DNA from: an uncultured Paracoccaceae bacterium
GTDB lineage: Bacteria > Pseudomonadota > Alphaproteobacteria > Rhodobacterales > Rhodobacteraceae
Direction: 5' to 3'
Length of the DNA stretch: 64,000 nucleotides
Assembly: GCA_947487205.1 (NCBI GenBank)
Contig: CANKVU010000011.1
Span: 62,001-126,000, forward strand
The notes under the pieces are model-generated. The model saw only the letters and a list, made by a program, of their open reading frames with translations, was not told where the DNA came from and ran no database searches. Below are positions 1 to 8,225 of the stretch, piece after piece. Every line of letters starts with the position of its first letter. Position 1 is the stretch's first letter. Position numbers and translations under genes: made by a program.

Positions 1-252
1 TGCACGCTTGCCGTCTTCGCCGCCGCGTCGCCTGCGCTCGCGCAGGACCTCTCGCCGGTGAACACCTTCTTCACCACCCTTGGCACTGCCCTGACAGGGC
101 CGACCGGGCGCGCCATCGGTCTCGTGGCGCTGGCGGGCGTGGGCCTGATGTTCCTGACGGGGCGGATGAACTGGGGCTTTGCCCTGTCCATCGTGCTCGG
201 GCTCGTCATCCTGTTCGGCGCCGGCACCATCCTCGGCGGCATCGGCGCCTGA
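1..252 (+). CDS. virB2: VirB2-type major pilin, start missing
   Basis: The frame is open from the first base of the window, so the true start lies upstream. The visible N-terminus is the end of a signal peptide with an alanine-rich core and a likely cleavage site after SPALA. The rest is two hydrophobic helices joined by a short basic turn, the shape of VirB2/TrbC pilins, which form the T-pilus. About 83 residues are visible, close to the mature family length. The stop overlaps the next start (ATGA). Position at the head of a virB operon supports the call more than any motif does. Confidence 0.85.
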   Translation, partial: CTLAVFAAASPALAQDLSPVNTFFTTLGTALTGPTGRAIGLVALAGVGLMFLTGRMNWGFALSIVLGLVILFGAGTILGGIGA

Positions 253-527
253 TGCGTAACCCGTGCTTCCTTGCCCTGACGAGGCCCGTTTCCGTGGCGG
301 GCCTCCCCATGACCTACGTGGTCGCGCTCGCGGCCCTGGTCATCGGCGGCTTCATCGCGACCCTCTCGTTTCTCTGGTTCGTGGGGAGCGCGGGTCTTGG
401 CTACGCCGCCCTGCGCCTGCTCGCCAACTACGACCCGCGGCTGGTGGACGTGATTGTCACCGCGCTCTCGAAGGCCCCCCTGCCCCCGAGCTGGTTCAAG
501 GGAAAGGGCATCATCTACCGTGCTTGA
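252..527 (+). CDS. virB3: VirB3 inner-membrane T4SS protein
   Basis: This 91-residue protein has a short N-terminal stretch with an LTRP motif, two adjacent hydrophobic segments around residues 20-55, and a polar tail. That is the usual size and form of VirB3/TrbD, which works with VirB4 at the inner membrane during pilus assembly. It overlaps virB2 by one base and virB4 by eight bases, so translation is probably coupled. The start is an ATG inside the virB2 stop. A start at MTYVV (310) is also possible. Confidence 0.85.
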   Translation: MRNPCFLALTRPVSVAGLPMTYVVALAALVIGGFIATLSFLWFVGSAGLGYAALRLLANYDPRLVDVIVTALSKAPLPPSWFKGKGIIYRA

Positions 528-2856
528 GACGACGCAGAGCCGGGCCCGGAGGCTGACCGACCCGAAGGGCATCACGCGGGAGCACTACCTCGGCGACTAC
601 CTGCCCTACCTGTCGGTGATCCGGGACGGCGTGATCCTGCTGCGCGACGGCGACGTGATGGCCTCATTCATTGTGGAGGGGGTCAATGCGGACACCGCCG
701 AGAGCATCCTCGTCGACGACGTGGCGCAGGCGATGAGCGCGAATGTCGCCCAAGCCGAAGCCGACACCGCCTTCTATGTCCACCGCTTCTCCCACGAGGC
801 CGACCCGGCCATGCCGCCCGTCACTGGCGACGGGTTCGCGGCCCAGATCGACCGGTACTGGCAATCCGCCCTCCACGGCATGGACCTGCGCCAACGGACC
901 ACGATGGTGACGGTGGTGATCCGGCCGCAGACGCTCTCGACCCTCTGGGCGAAGCTGACCGGCGGCTCGAGGAAGAGCGGCCGCGAGCTGATGGAGCGGC
1001 GGATCTCCAAGCTCGAGGAGGTTGTCGCGACCCTGATGCAGGCGCTCTCGGCCACGCGCCCTGAGCGGCTGATGGCGAGCGACGGGCGCTGGCTGGGATA
1101 TCTCAAGATGATGACGACGGGGACGTTCACCCGAGTCCAGCCGCCCCGCGACTTCCGGCCGGTGCGCGATCTCATCACCGAGTCCCGCGTGGACTTCCGG
1201 GGCGACAGGTTCTTCGTCGCCGGGATGGACAGCGCCGACATGCGCTGGGGCGCCATGTTCTGCCTCAAGGGCTACCCAACCGAGACGGTTACGGGAATGC
1301 TGGGCCACCTCGACCTGCCCGCCAACACGGTCGTCAGCCATTCCTTCACGCCCATTGACATGGTGCCGGCACTCTCCCGCGTGCAGCGCACCGCCCGGCA
1401 GATGAGCGCGGCCGACGATGCCGCGATCTCGGCGCGGGACGATCTCGTGGCCGCCGCCGACGAGCTCGCATCGGGCCGGATCAGTTTCGGACATAACCAG
1501 CTCACCGTCATGGTGACGACGCGGACGCAGGACGAGCTCGATGCGATGTCGAGCCGTATCCGCACCGCACTCCAGCGCATCCAGGGCGTGCCGGTGCGCG
1601 AGGATATCGGTGCGCGCACCGCCTACTTCGCCCAGCACCCTGGCAACTTCGCCCACCGGGCGCGGCCCGCCATGATCTCCTCGGCCTGTTTCGCGGATTT
1701 CGCGGCGCTTCATGGCGCGAACAGGGGGCTTCGCTCGGGCGAGGAACCCTGGGGCGCGCCGATCACGACGCTGCCGACGCTGACTGGCGAACCCTACCGC
1801 TTCAACTTCCACCTGGGCGGCGCGACTGGCGACCTCACCGTCGGCCATACCCTGGTCATCGGTCGCACCGGCTCGGGCAAGTCCCTCGGGACGGCCTTCC
1901 TGCTGGCGCAGGCGCAGCGGGTGGGTCCGCGGATCATCGTCTTCGACAAGGATCGCGGCCTTGAGGCGCCACTCCGGGCGCTCGGGGGCAGCTATTCCCC
2001 GGTCCGCCTCGGCGATCCCACCGGCTTCAATCCGTTCCGCGCAGAAGCGGACACCCGCGGCACGGCCTGGCTGACCGACTGGCTCGGCGCGCTCCTGACC
2101 GGCGGCGGGGCCGATCCCCTGTCGCCCATACAAGCCGAGGCGCTGGCGAGCGCCGCGCAGGCGAATGCCGAGGCCGATCCCGGGCTGCAGACCCTGCCGC
2201 ACTTCCGGTCGCAGCTCCTGTCGGTCGATGACGAGGGCGATCTTCATACTCGAATGGCGCCGTGGGACGAGGGCGGCCAGTATGACTGGCTCTTCACTGG
2301 CACCAACGCCGACCCCCTCGCCTTCGAGAACGATGTAACGGGGTTCGATCTCTCGGAAGTGCTCGACATCCCCGCCATCCGCACGGCCTGGCTCTCCTAT
2401 GTCTTCCGCCGGATCGAGCGGACCATCGAGGATGGCCGGCCCACGCTCGTCGTGCTCGACGAGGCGTGGAAGATGCTCGACGACGCGTATTTCCAGTCCC
2501 GTCTCAAGGACTGGATGCTGACGATGCGGAAGAAGAACGCCGCCGTCGTCATGCTGACCCAGCGCGTGAGCCATATCACGGAGAGCCGGGCCGGCGGCTC
2601 GATCCTGGAAAGTGCGGCGACCCAGATCCTCTTCCCCTCGTCCAGCACCACCCGAGGTGAGCTCGACGCCCTTCGCCTGACGGACGCCGAGGCCGACTTC
2701 CTGGGCTCGTCCAGCGCCGGAAACCGCAACGTCCTGATCCGCAACGGCGACGACAGCGCCGTGGTGGACTTCGATCTCTCCCCGCTTGGGCCCCTGCTCG
2801 ACGTGATCGGCGCCGGGCCCCGTGTCGATGATACATGGAAGGAGGCCGTCCGATGA
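520..2856 (+). CDS. virB4: VirB4 T4SS assembly ATPase
   Basis: This is the large ATPase that powers pilus biogenesis and substrate transfer at the inner membrane. It carries a Walker A GRTGSGKS near residues 448-455 and a Walker B LVVLDEAWKM around residue 645, in a CagE/TrbE-type protein of about 778 residues, the normal length. I chose the GTG at 520, which overlaps the virB3 end. A longer reading from 454 would add a tail unlike the family. It contacts VirB3 and VirB11, both encoded in this operon. Confidence 0.95.
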   Translation: MLETTQSRARRLTDPKGITREHYLGDYLPYLSVIRDGVILLRDGDVMASFIVEGVNADTAESILVDDVAQAMSANVAQAEADTAFYVHRFSHEADPAMPPVTGDGFAAQIDRYWQSALHGMDLRQRTTMVTVVIRPQTLSTLWAKLTGGSRKSGRELMERRISKLEEVVATLMQALSATRPERLMASDGRWLGYLKMMTTGTFTRVQPPRDFRPVRDLITESRVDFRGDRFFVAGMDSADMRWGAMFCLKGYPTETVTGMLGHLDLPANTVVSHSFTPIDMVPALSRVQRTARQMSAADDAAISARDDLVAAADELASGRISFGHNQLTVMVTTRTQDELDAMSSRIRTALQRIQGVPVREDIGARTAYFAQHPGNFAHRARPAMISSACFADFAALHGANRGLRSGEEPWGAPITTLPTLTGEPYRFNFHLGGATGDLTVGHTLVIGRTGSGKSLGTAFLLAQAQRVGPRIIVFDKDRGLEAPLRALGGSYSPVRLGDPTGFNPFRAEADTRGTAWLTDWLGALLTGGGADPLSPIQAEALASAAQANAEADPGLQTLPHFRSQLLSVDDEGDLHTRMAPWDEGGQYDWLFTGTNADPLAFENDVTGFDLSEVLDIPAIRTAWLSYVFRRIERTIEDGRPTLVVLDEAWKMLDDAYFQSRLKDWMLTMRKKNAAVVMLTQRVSHITESRAGGSILESAATQILFPSSSTTRGELDALRLTDAEADFLGSSSAGNRNVLIRNGDDSAVVDFDLSPLGPLLDVIGAGPRVDDTWKEAVR

Positions 2857-2978
2857 GGCTCGCCGCTTTGCTCGCCTTGGCCGCCCTGCTCGGCGGCTGC
2901 GCGACCTACACCGAACGCACGTCGCCCTGCGCCTGCAACTGGGAACCGATCAACACCGACGGGGAGGCCATCGTATGA
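2853..2978 (+). CDS. Small lipoprotein, VirB7 or entry-exclusion-like
   Basis: This 41-residue gene starts inside the virB4 stop (ATGA) and ends inside the virB5 start. The protein opens with a lipoprotein signal peptide, LAALLGGC, whose cysteine at residue 16 is the lipidation site. A short tail with two more cysteines (SPCACNW) follows. In virB operons, small lipoproteins are either VirB7, which anchors VirB9 in the outer membrane, or entry-exclusion proteins. The position between virB4 and virB5 is not the classical VirB7 slot, so its role is undecided. The lipobox itself is clear. Confidence 0.75.
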   Translation: MRLAALLALAALLGGCATYTERTSPCACNWEPINTDGEAIV

Positions 2979-3670
2979 GGCGCATCCTTCGCGGCACGGC
3001 CCTGCTGGCCATGTCTCTCGCCATCGGCGCCACGACCGGGGCGCAGGCCCAGGGCGTGCCGGTCTTCGACGCCACTGCCGTCATGCGCGCCATCCAGCAG
3101 ATCGAGAACCAGATCGCGCAACTCGAAAGCCTGCGCGCCCAGCTCGACAGCATGACCGGCGCGAAGGGGATCAGCGGGATCCTGAACTCCCCGTCCGACC
3201 AGTCCGACCGCTTCGCGGCCGACAGCCTCTCGGGCATCCTCGACAACGCCATGACCGGCAGCGCGATCGGCGGCAACGCGGGCGCGCTGACCGCCCGGAT
3301 CGACGAGTTGAAGACGACTTTCGGCCTGCCCGACGTGGCCGACTTCCTGGACTCCGACCTGCCGCAGGAACGGGCGCTGGCGACGCAGGCCGGGTCGGGC
3401 ATGGCGGCGATGGCCACCGCCGAGGACAGCTATGCCCGCACCGAGGCCGCGACCGCCCGCGTGAACCAGCTGATCGGCGGGATCGACGACCAGCCCGATC
3501 TCAAGGCGAGCGTCGATTACAACACCCGGATGCTGGGCGAGATCGCGGTCCTGATGAACGAGAGCCTGCGCCTGCAAGCCGCCATGGCGAACGCCATGGG
3601 GTCGGACGCCCTGAGCGACGCCCGCGATCGAGCGGGCCAACGAAACTTCATGCAAGCCGCGGACGAATGA
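2975..3670 (+). CDS. virB5: VirB5 minor pilin / TrbJ-like
   Basis: The protein has 231 residues with a signal peptide of about 25 residues ending in AQA. A long helical, coiled-coil-like region rich in Gln, Leu and Ala follows (IQQIENQIAQLESLRAQ). VirB5/TrbJ proteins are periplasmic, helical, and sit at the pilus tip. I chose the ATG at 2975 because it gives a proper signal peptide and overlaps the lipoprotein stop; the longer open frame from 2822 would not. It is followed with a four-base overlap by an unrecognised secreted protein. Confidence 0.85.
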   Translation: MRRILRGTALLAMSLAIGATTGAQAQGVPVFDATAVMRAIQQIENQIAQLESLRAQLDSMTGAKGISGILNSPSDQSDRFAADSLSGILDNAMTGSAIGGNAGALTARIDELKTTFGLPDVADFLDSDLPQERALATQAGSGMAAMATAEDSYARTEAATARVNQLIGGIDDQPDLKASVDYNTRMLGEIAVLMNESLRLQAAMANAMGSDALSDARDRAGQRNFMQAADE

Positions 3671-4092
3671 TGATGAATGGACGTATGATACTGGCCGTTG
3701 CGATGGCCTCGCTGATCCTGCCGATGGCCAGTGCCACCGTCACCGCGCAGGAGAGATCCTTCGCCTGTGAGGGTGGAGGGGTCTCGGATCAAGCGGCGCT
3801 CTCGAAGCGGACCGATAACTTCTCGATGCAGCTCATTCTGTCGATCTACCGGGACCGGTGGGATGCCGACTATATCCGCGCCCAGTGCGAGGCATTCGCT
3901 GAGGGCGAGCCCTACACGATCACCTGCCTCAAGGATGTGCGGGATTGGGATGCTATCGAGGCATCTGTGCCCGACGATTACTTCGGAATGGACCGCTTTA
4001 AGCTTGCAGAGTTCGTTCCTGATGAACGAGAGCAAGGGCCGTTTTCCAGTGATTCACTGAAATTCTGCCGCGGAATTGGCGCAATCAAATAA
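3667..4092 (+). CDS. Secreted protein of unknown function in virB operon
   Basis: I do not recognise this 141-residue protein. It begins with a signal peptide (hydrophobic residues 7-24, cleavage near TVTAQ). The mature part has four cysteines (FACEG, AQCEA, ITCLKD, FCRGI), enough for two disulfides, and is acidic. It overlaps virB5 by four bases and sits where virB operons normally go straight to virB6. Its DNA looks less GC-biased than its neighbours, which suggests a later addition. It could be a surface or exclusion factor or a periplasmic stabiliser; the sequence does not decide. Confidence 0.7.
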   Translation: MMMNGRMILAVAMASLILPMASATVTAQERSFACEGGGVSDQAALSKRTDNFSMQLILSIYRDRWDADYIRAQCEAFAEGEPYTITCLKDVRDWDAIEASVPDDYFGMDRFKLAEFVPDEREQGPFSSDSLKFCRGIGAIK

Positions 4093-4119
4093 GCGCGTTC
4101 GAGGCTCCGGGAGAACGAC

Positions 4120-5382
4120 ATGGCAACTCATGTGGCAGATACGCTTACTCGGATTGACGCCGCGATCAGCGGCTACGCCGAGGCGGTCTTCCTGAACCTG
4201 GCAGGACCGATCACGACGACCTGCCAGGTCATGGGGCTCACCGGCCTCGCCTTCATGGCGCTCAACACCCTGACGCAGTGGGTGCCGATCCGGGTCGGGA
4301 GCTACCTTGTCTGGGGCGTGCGGTTCGTCGTCATCACCGCCGTGGCGACGAGTTGGGCGCAGTTCCAGCCGATCTACGAGATCGTCACCAATGTCCCGGC
4401 CGATATCGGTGGCAACTTCCTCACCGCCGCCGGCATCGGCGATGTCGACAACCTCTATGACGGCCTCGACCTGATGATCACGAAGCTGTTCGAGTTCTCG
4501 GATCGCGCTGCCGAGGAAAGCGCCTTCTACACGATCAGCCTCGCCTCCATCGTCATCTGGATCGCGGGCGCCCTCATGGCCTGCGCCGCCATTCTCGTCG
4601 CTTCGCTCGGCAAGGTCGGCCTGGCCATGGCGGTCTCGCTCGCCCCGGTCTTCATTCCGACCCTTCTGTTCAAGGCGACGGGCAACCTCTTCGAGAGCTG
4701 GGTGCGCTTCACCATCGGTTTCGCGCTCGTTCCGCTCGTCCTGGGCGGCGTAATCGGCACGGTGCTTGGGATCGGCCAGACGCTTGCGCTGGAATCTGAC
4801 ACAGCCACCCAACTCTCCGACGCAGCAGGCTTCATCATCGTCGCGGCGGCCTCGATCTTCCTCATGGCGCAGGTGCCGACGCTGGTGAATGGCCTCTCGG
4901 GCTCCATCGTCGCCACCGCCAACGGCTTCCGCGAAGCGCGGCAGGGCATGGATATGGCCGCGGGCGCCAGCGGGGCTGCCAAAGCGGGAGGAAAGTTCGT
5001 GGGCCGACATGCCGGGCCACGGCTTACGCAAGGAATGGCCGCAGCTTCGGCGGGGCTCAGTTCCAATGAAGAGCGCGGCGGCAACACGCACTGGCGTGCG
5101 ACGGCGCAGTCCTGGAAGGAAACGACTGCCGCGCGGAAGCAAGGCGCCCAGGATATCGGCGCGACGAACGCGAAGTTCGGACGTCAGACAAGTTGGTCCG
5201 ATCGCCGGCAAGCGGCGCGTGCGGCAGGTTCGGAACATGCTCGTGGGCAGTTGCGGGGCGGCGGTAATCCGCCCGCGCCGTCGGGTGGCGGTGGGGATGC
5301 GCGTCAGCGTCCGAAGGTCCGAAGGTCTTGGGAAAAGAACTACGACCACGTGGGCCCGTGGGGCCCCGGCGCGAAGAAGTAG
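4120..5382 (+). CDS. virB6: VirB6 / TrbL polytopic channel protein
   Basis: The protein has 420 residues. Residues about 1-265 hold five or six hydrophobic membrane segments, with a periplasmic-type loop after the first two. The remaining 150 residues are a hydrophilic, Gly/Ala/Arg-rich soluble tail. This is the VirB6/TrbL architecture, the inner-membrane channel subunit that contacts the transferring DNA. Order after virB5 and before virB8 agrees. The gene is separated from its neighbours by short gaps (27 and 73 bases) rather than overlaps. Confidence 0.88.
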   Translation: MATHVADTLTRIDAAISGYAEAVFLNLAGPITTTCQVMGLTGLAFMALNTLTQWVPIRVGSYLVWGVRFVVITAVATSWAQFQPIYEIVTNVPADIGGNFLTAAGIGDVDNLYDGLDLMITKLFEFSDRAAEESAFYTISLASIVIWIAGALMACAAILVASLGKVGLAMAVSLAPVFIPTLLFKATGNLFESWVRFTIGFALVPLVLGGVIGTVLGIGQTLALESDTATQLSDAAGFIIVAAASIFLMAQVPTLVNGLSGSIVATANGFREARQGMDMAAGASGAAKAGGKFVGRHAGPRLTQGMAAASAGLSSNEERGGNTHWRATAQSWKETTAARKQGAQDIGATNAKFGRQTSWSDRRQAARAAGSEHARGQLRGGGNPPAPSGGGGDARQRPKVRRSWEKNYDHVGPWGPGAKK

Positions 5383-5455
5383 CAACCGCCCGATCACGAC
5401 CGGAACGAACGTGCGCGGCCCTCGCGGGACCGCGTCAGGATAGGAGTCTGCAAAG

Positions 5456-6142
5456 ATGGCCTGGATGAAGACAGAGTCCGCCACCACGCAAGCGAGCTTC
5501 GAGGACGAGGTGTTCTTCTCGCTACGCCGCCAGCGCAGCGTCGCTTGGACCGTCGCCACCCTGAGCCTGGGCGTGGCCCTGGCCTCGGTCGGAGCCATGG
5601 TCGCCATGCTGCCGCTCAAGGAGATCCGCCCCTACGTGGTCATGGTGGATCGCAGCACGGGCGAGTCCGAACAGGTGGTCGCGACGCGGCCCACGAGCCT
5701 GTCCGACCAGGTAGCCGTTCTGGAGGCGGAGCTGGTCCGCTACGTCACCAACCGCGAGACCTACGATCCTGCCGACAACAGCGAGCGCATCCCGCTCGTC
5801 AACGCCATGTCGGTCGGCCAGGCGCAGGAGAGCCTCCGTGCGGTATGGAACTCGGACTCCGAGAGCTACCCGCCGGAACGCTATGGCCGGGAGGCCCGGA
5901 TCACCGTCCGCATCCGCTCGATCTCGGTCCTGGGCGACAACACGGCCCAGGTCCGGTTCGTGCGCCGCCTCGAACGGTCGGGGCAACCCGCCATCGAACG
6001 GGACTTCGTGGCGACGGTCGGCTTCGAGTTCCGGCCGCGCACGGAGCGCAATCTGCAACAGGTCTGGGAGAACCCTTTGGGCTTCACCGTGACCAGCTAC
6101 CGCGTCGATGCGGAAACCCTGAGCCCCCGGGAGACGAACTGA
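5456..6142 (+). CDS. virB8: VirB8 inner-membrane assembly factor
   Basis: This 228-residue protein has a short cytoplasmic N-terminus, a single membrane helix at about residues 29-52, and a periplasmic domain of about 170 residues. The latter fits the NTF2-like VirB8 domain, with a typical PYVVMVD strand after the helix. VirB8 is a bitopic nucleation factor that links VirB6, VirB9 and VirB10. The start follows an AGGAG-type site upstream of 5456. The stop overlaps the virB9 start in TGATG. Confidence 0.9.
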   Translation: MAWMKTESATTQASFEDEVFFSLRRQRSVAWTVATLSLGVALASVGAMVAMLPLKEIRPYVVMVDRSTGESEQVVATRPTSLSDQVAVLEAELVRYVTNRETYDPADNSERIPLVNAMSVGQAQESLRAVWNSDSESYPPERYGREARITVRIRSISVLGDNTAQVRFVRRLERSGQPAIERDFVATVGFEFRPRTERNLQQVWENPLGFTVTSYRVDAETLSPRETN

Positions 6143-6894
6143 TGCGCCTCGCCCTCGCCGCCCTCGTCTGCACCGTGATCGGTTCGGCCGCCTCCGCCGA
6201 GACCTCCGCGCGACCCTACCCCGAAGATGCCCGGATCCGGCAATACACCTACGACGACCATCAGGTGTACCAGCTCCCGACCTACCTGCGCTACATCACC
6301 GCGATCGAGTTCCCGGCTGGCGAGACCATCGACAGCGTCCAGATCGGGGACAGCGCCTCCTGGGAGATCGTCCGCCTCGACCGGGGCAATGTCCTGACGA
6401 TCAAGCCCGTGATCGACGGCGCCTACAGCAACATGAACGTCTACACGAACGCGCGGGCCTATTCCTTCGATGTGCGCTCCGGCGAAGCGGGCGCGGGATC
6501 CAAGAGCCCCGGCTATCGCGTGAGCTTCCGCTATCCCGGCGAGGAAGCCGCCGCCCGCTCGGCCGAGTTGAAGCGCGAGGCGCGGATCAAGGACTTCGAC
6601 TACTACGTCGCCGGCGAGCCGACGAGCTTCCGCCCCTACCGGGTCTATGACGACGGTCAGCGCACCTACTTCCTCTTCGACGGCGCCGCGCCCCGGCCGT
6701 CGATCTTCGCGGCGGACGCGCAAGGCCGCGAGGCCATCGTCAATAGCCGGCAGGAGGGCAACATGGTCGTGGTGGAGCGCACCTCGCCCTACTGGACCCT
6801 GCGGCTCGGGGACGAGGAGCTGTGCATCGCCCATGCCGACGTGATCCGCGACGTGCCCGGCGGCCGGCACGCGCCCCGGGTGGAGGGCTACTGA
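6142..6894 (+). CDS. virB9: VirB9 outer-membrane complex protein
   Basis: The protein has 250 residues with a signal peptide of about 19 residues (cleavage after SAASA). The beta-rich VirB9/TrbG domain follows, including the segment VYQLPTYLRYITAIEFPAGE. With VirB10 it forms the ring through the periplasm and outer membrane. The ATG at 6142 sits inside the virB8 stop; the longer open frame upstream in the same phase lies within virB8 and is spurious. The stop overlaps the virB10 ATG. Confidence 0.93.
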   Translation: MRLALAALVCTVIGSAASAETSARPYPEDARIRQYTYDDHQVYQLPTYLRYITAIEFPAGETIDSVQIGDSASWEIVRLDRGNVLTIKPVIDGAYSNMNVYTNARAYSFDVRSGEAGAGSKSPGYRVSFRYPGEEAAARSAELKREARIKDFDYYVAGEPTSFRPYRVYDDGQRTYFLFDGAAPRPSIFAADAQGREAIVNSRQEGNMVVVERTSPYWTLRLGDEELCIAHADVIRDVPGGRHAPRVEGY

Positions 6895-8225
6895 TGAGTG
6901 ATCAGGCGACCAGCGAGCCGGGCGAGGCAGTCGCAAACGCCCGCGCCGAGTACCTGAATGGGGGAGGAAGCAACGTCGCCAGCAAACTTGCCGGCGCGGT
7001 GCTTGTTGCGACCTGCATCGGCTTTGCCGCCTTCGCCTTCGCGCCCGGCGCCATCCAGGAGATGCTCACGAGCGGATCGTCGGAAAGCGAAGACATGCAG
7101 GAGACGGTCACCGCCGATCCGGGCATCGACACGGAGTTCACCGACCCACAGCCTCTCGAAACCGAGCCCGTGGAAACGGCCGATCCGTTCCCCGAGGCGG
7201 CGCCGGAGACCGGCCCCTCCCCGGCGGAGCAGCGGATCGCGGCTCTTGAGCAAATGGTCGACGACCTCGAAAGCAGGCTGGATAGTGACACGGGCGGTGA
7301 CGGCGATCTCGATGCGGCACTGGAACAGCAGCGCAAGGAGTTCGCCGCCGAGCGGGAGGCAATGCAAGAGCAGATCGACGCGCTGCGCAATCGCCCGATG
7401 CAGCTTCGCGAGGCTAGTGTCATCCCCGGCCTGGGCGGCGGCGATGGCGAGACCGATGAAGAGCGCCGGGCAAGGGAGCGCCTGGAAGAGGAACGCGCCC
7501 GCCGCGCGGCGATCCGCGAGGAACAGATCAACTCCAAGGGCGTGGTGATCGACGGGGCCTCGAACGTGCGTGGCTCCGGCGGCAATGCCGCGGGCGGTCG
7601 CAACCTCAGCGACCGGGAACAGTTCATGGCCGATGCGTCAAGCCAGGCGCATGAGACGGCGCAGGCCGGTCGCATCCCGCAGCCCGGCCGGACCATCGTG
7701 CAGGGCACGGTGCTGCAGGCCACCCTCGAGACGGCGGTGAGTTCCGAGCTTCCGGGGGTCATGCGCGCCGTGGTGGCGCGGGACGTCCATTCCTATGACG
7801 GTGCGAACGTCCTTCTGCCGAAGGGCACGCGGCTGATCGGGGAATACAACTCGGACGTCTCGGTTGTGCAGGGCCGCGTCCAGATGGCCTGGAGCCGGGC
7901 GATCACGCCCACCGGCGTCAGCGTCGAGCTGGGCGGTTACGGCGCCGACCGGCTCGGACGCTCGGGCCAGACGGGCTTTGTCGACAGTCGCTTCCGCGCC
8001 CGGTTCGGCTCGGCCGCGCTGATCTCCCTGATCGGGGCGGGCCCGCAGGTCGTCATCAACGAGGATGCCGGCGAGAACCAACAGGACATTGCCGACGACG
8101 TGGGCGGGGATCTCGAACGGGCCTCCCAGGGCGTGATGGAGGATTACCTCTCGGCCGGTCCGGTCATCTACGTCGATCAGGGGACCGAGCTGACGGTCTT
8201 CGTTAACAGGGATTTATTGTTCTGA
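6894..8225 (+). CDS. virB10: VirB10 / TrbI envelope-spanning protein
   Basis: The protein has 443 residues: a cytoplasmic N-terminus, one membrane helix at about residues 32-51, an acidic Pro/Glu-rich spacer, a coiled-coil region around 105-200, and the TrbI/VirB10 beta-barrel domain from about 235 to the end (GTVLQATLETAVSSELPG, LLPKGTRLIGEYN). VirB10 spans both membranes and senses ATP use by VirB4 and VirB11. It starts on the ATG overlapping the virB9 stop. Confidence 0.95.
   Translation: MSDQATSEPGEAVANARAEYLNGGGSNVASKLAGAVLVATCIGFAAFAFAPGAIQEMLTSGSSESEDMQETVTADPGIDTEFTDPQPLETEPVETADPFPEAAPETGPSPAEQRIAALEQMVDDLESRLDSDTGGDGDLDAALEQQRKEFAAEREAMQEQIDALRNRPMQLREASVIPGLGGGDGETDEERRARERLEEERARRAAIREEQINSKGVVIDGASNVRGSGGNAAGGRNLSDREQFMADASSQAHETAQAGRIPQPGRTIVQGTVLQATLETAVSSELPGVMRAVVARDVHSYDGANVLLPKGTRLIGEYNSDVSVVQGRVQMAWSRAITPTGVSVELGGYGADRLGRSGQTGFVDSRFRARFGSAALISLIGAGPQVVINEDAGENQQDIADDVGGDLERASQGVMEDYLSAGPVIYVDQGTELTVFVNRDLLF

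Noticed and set aside
664-2574. 636-codon open frame antisense to virB4
   Set aside because: It is a high-GC shadow of virB4, rich in Arg, Gly and His with no motif.
4054-5619. 521-codon minus-strand open frame over virB6
   Set aside because: It is antisense to virB6 and low in complexity, with no recognisable domain.
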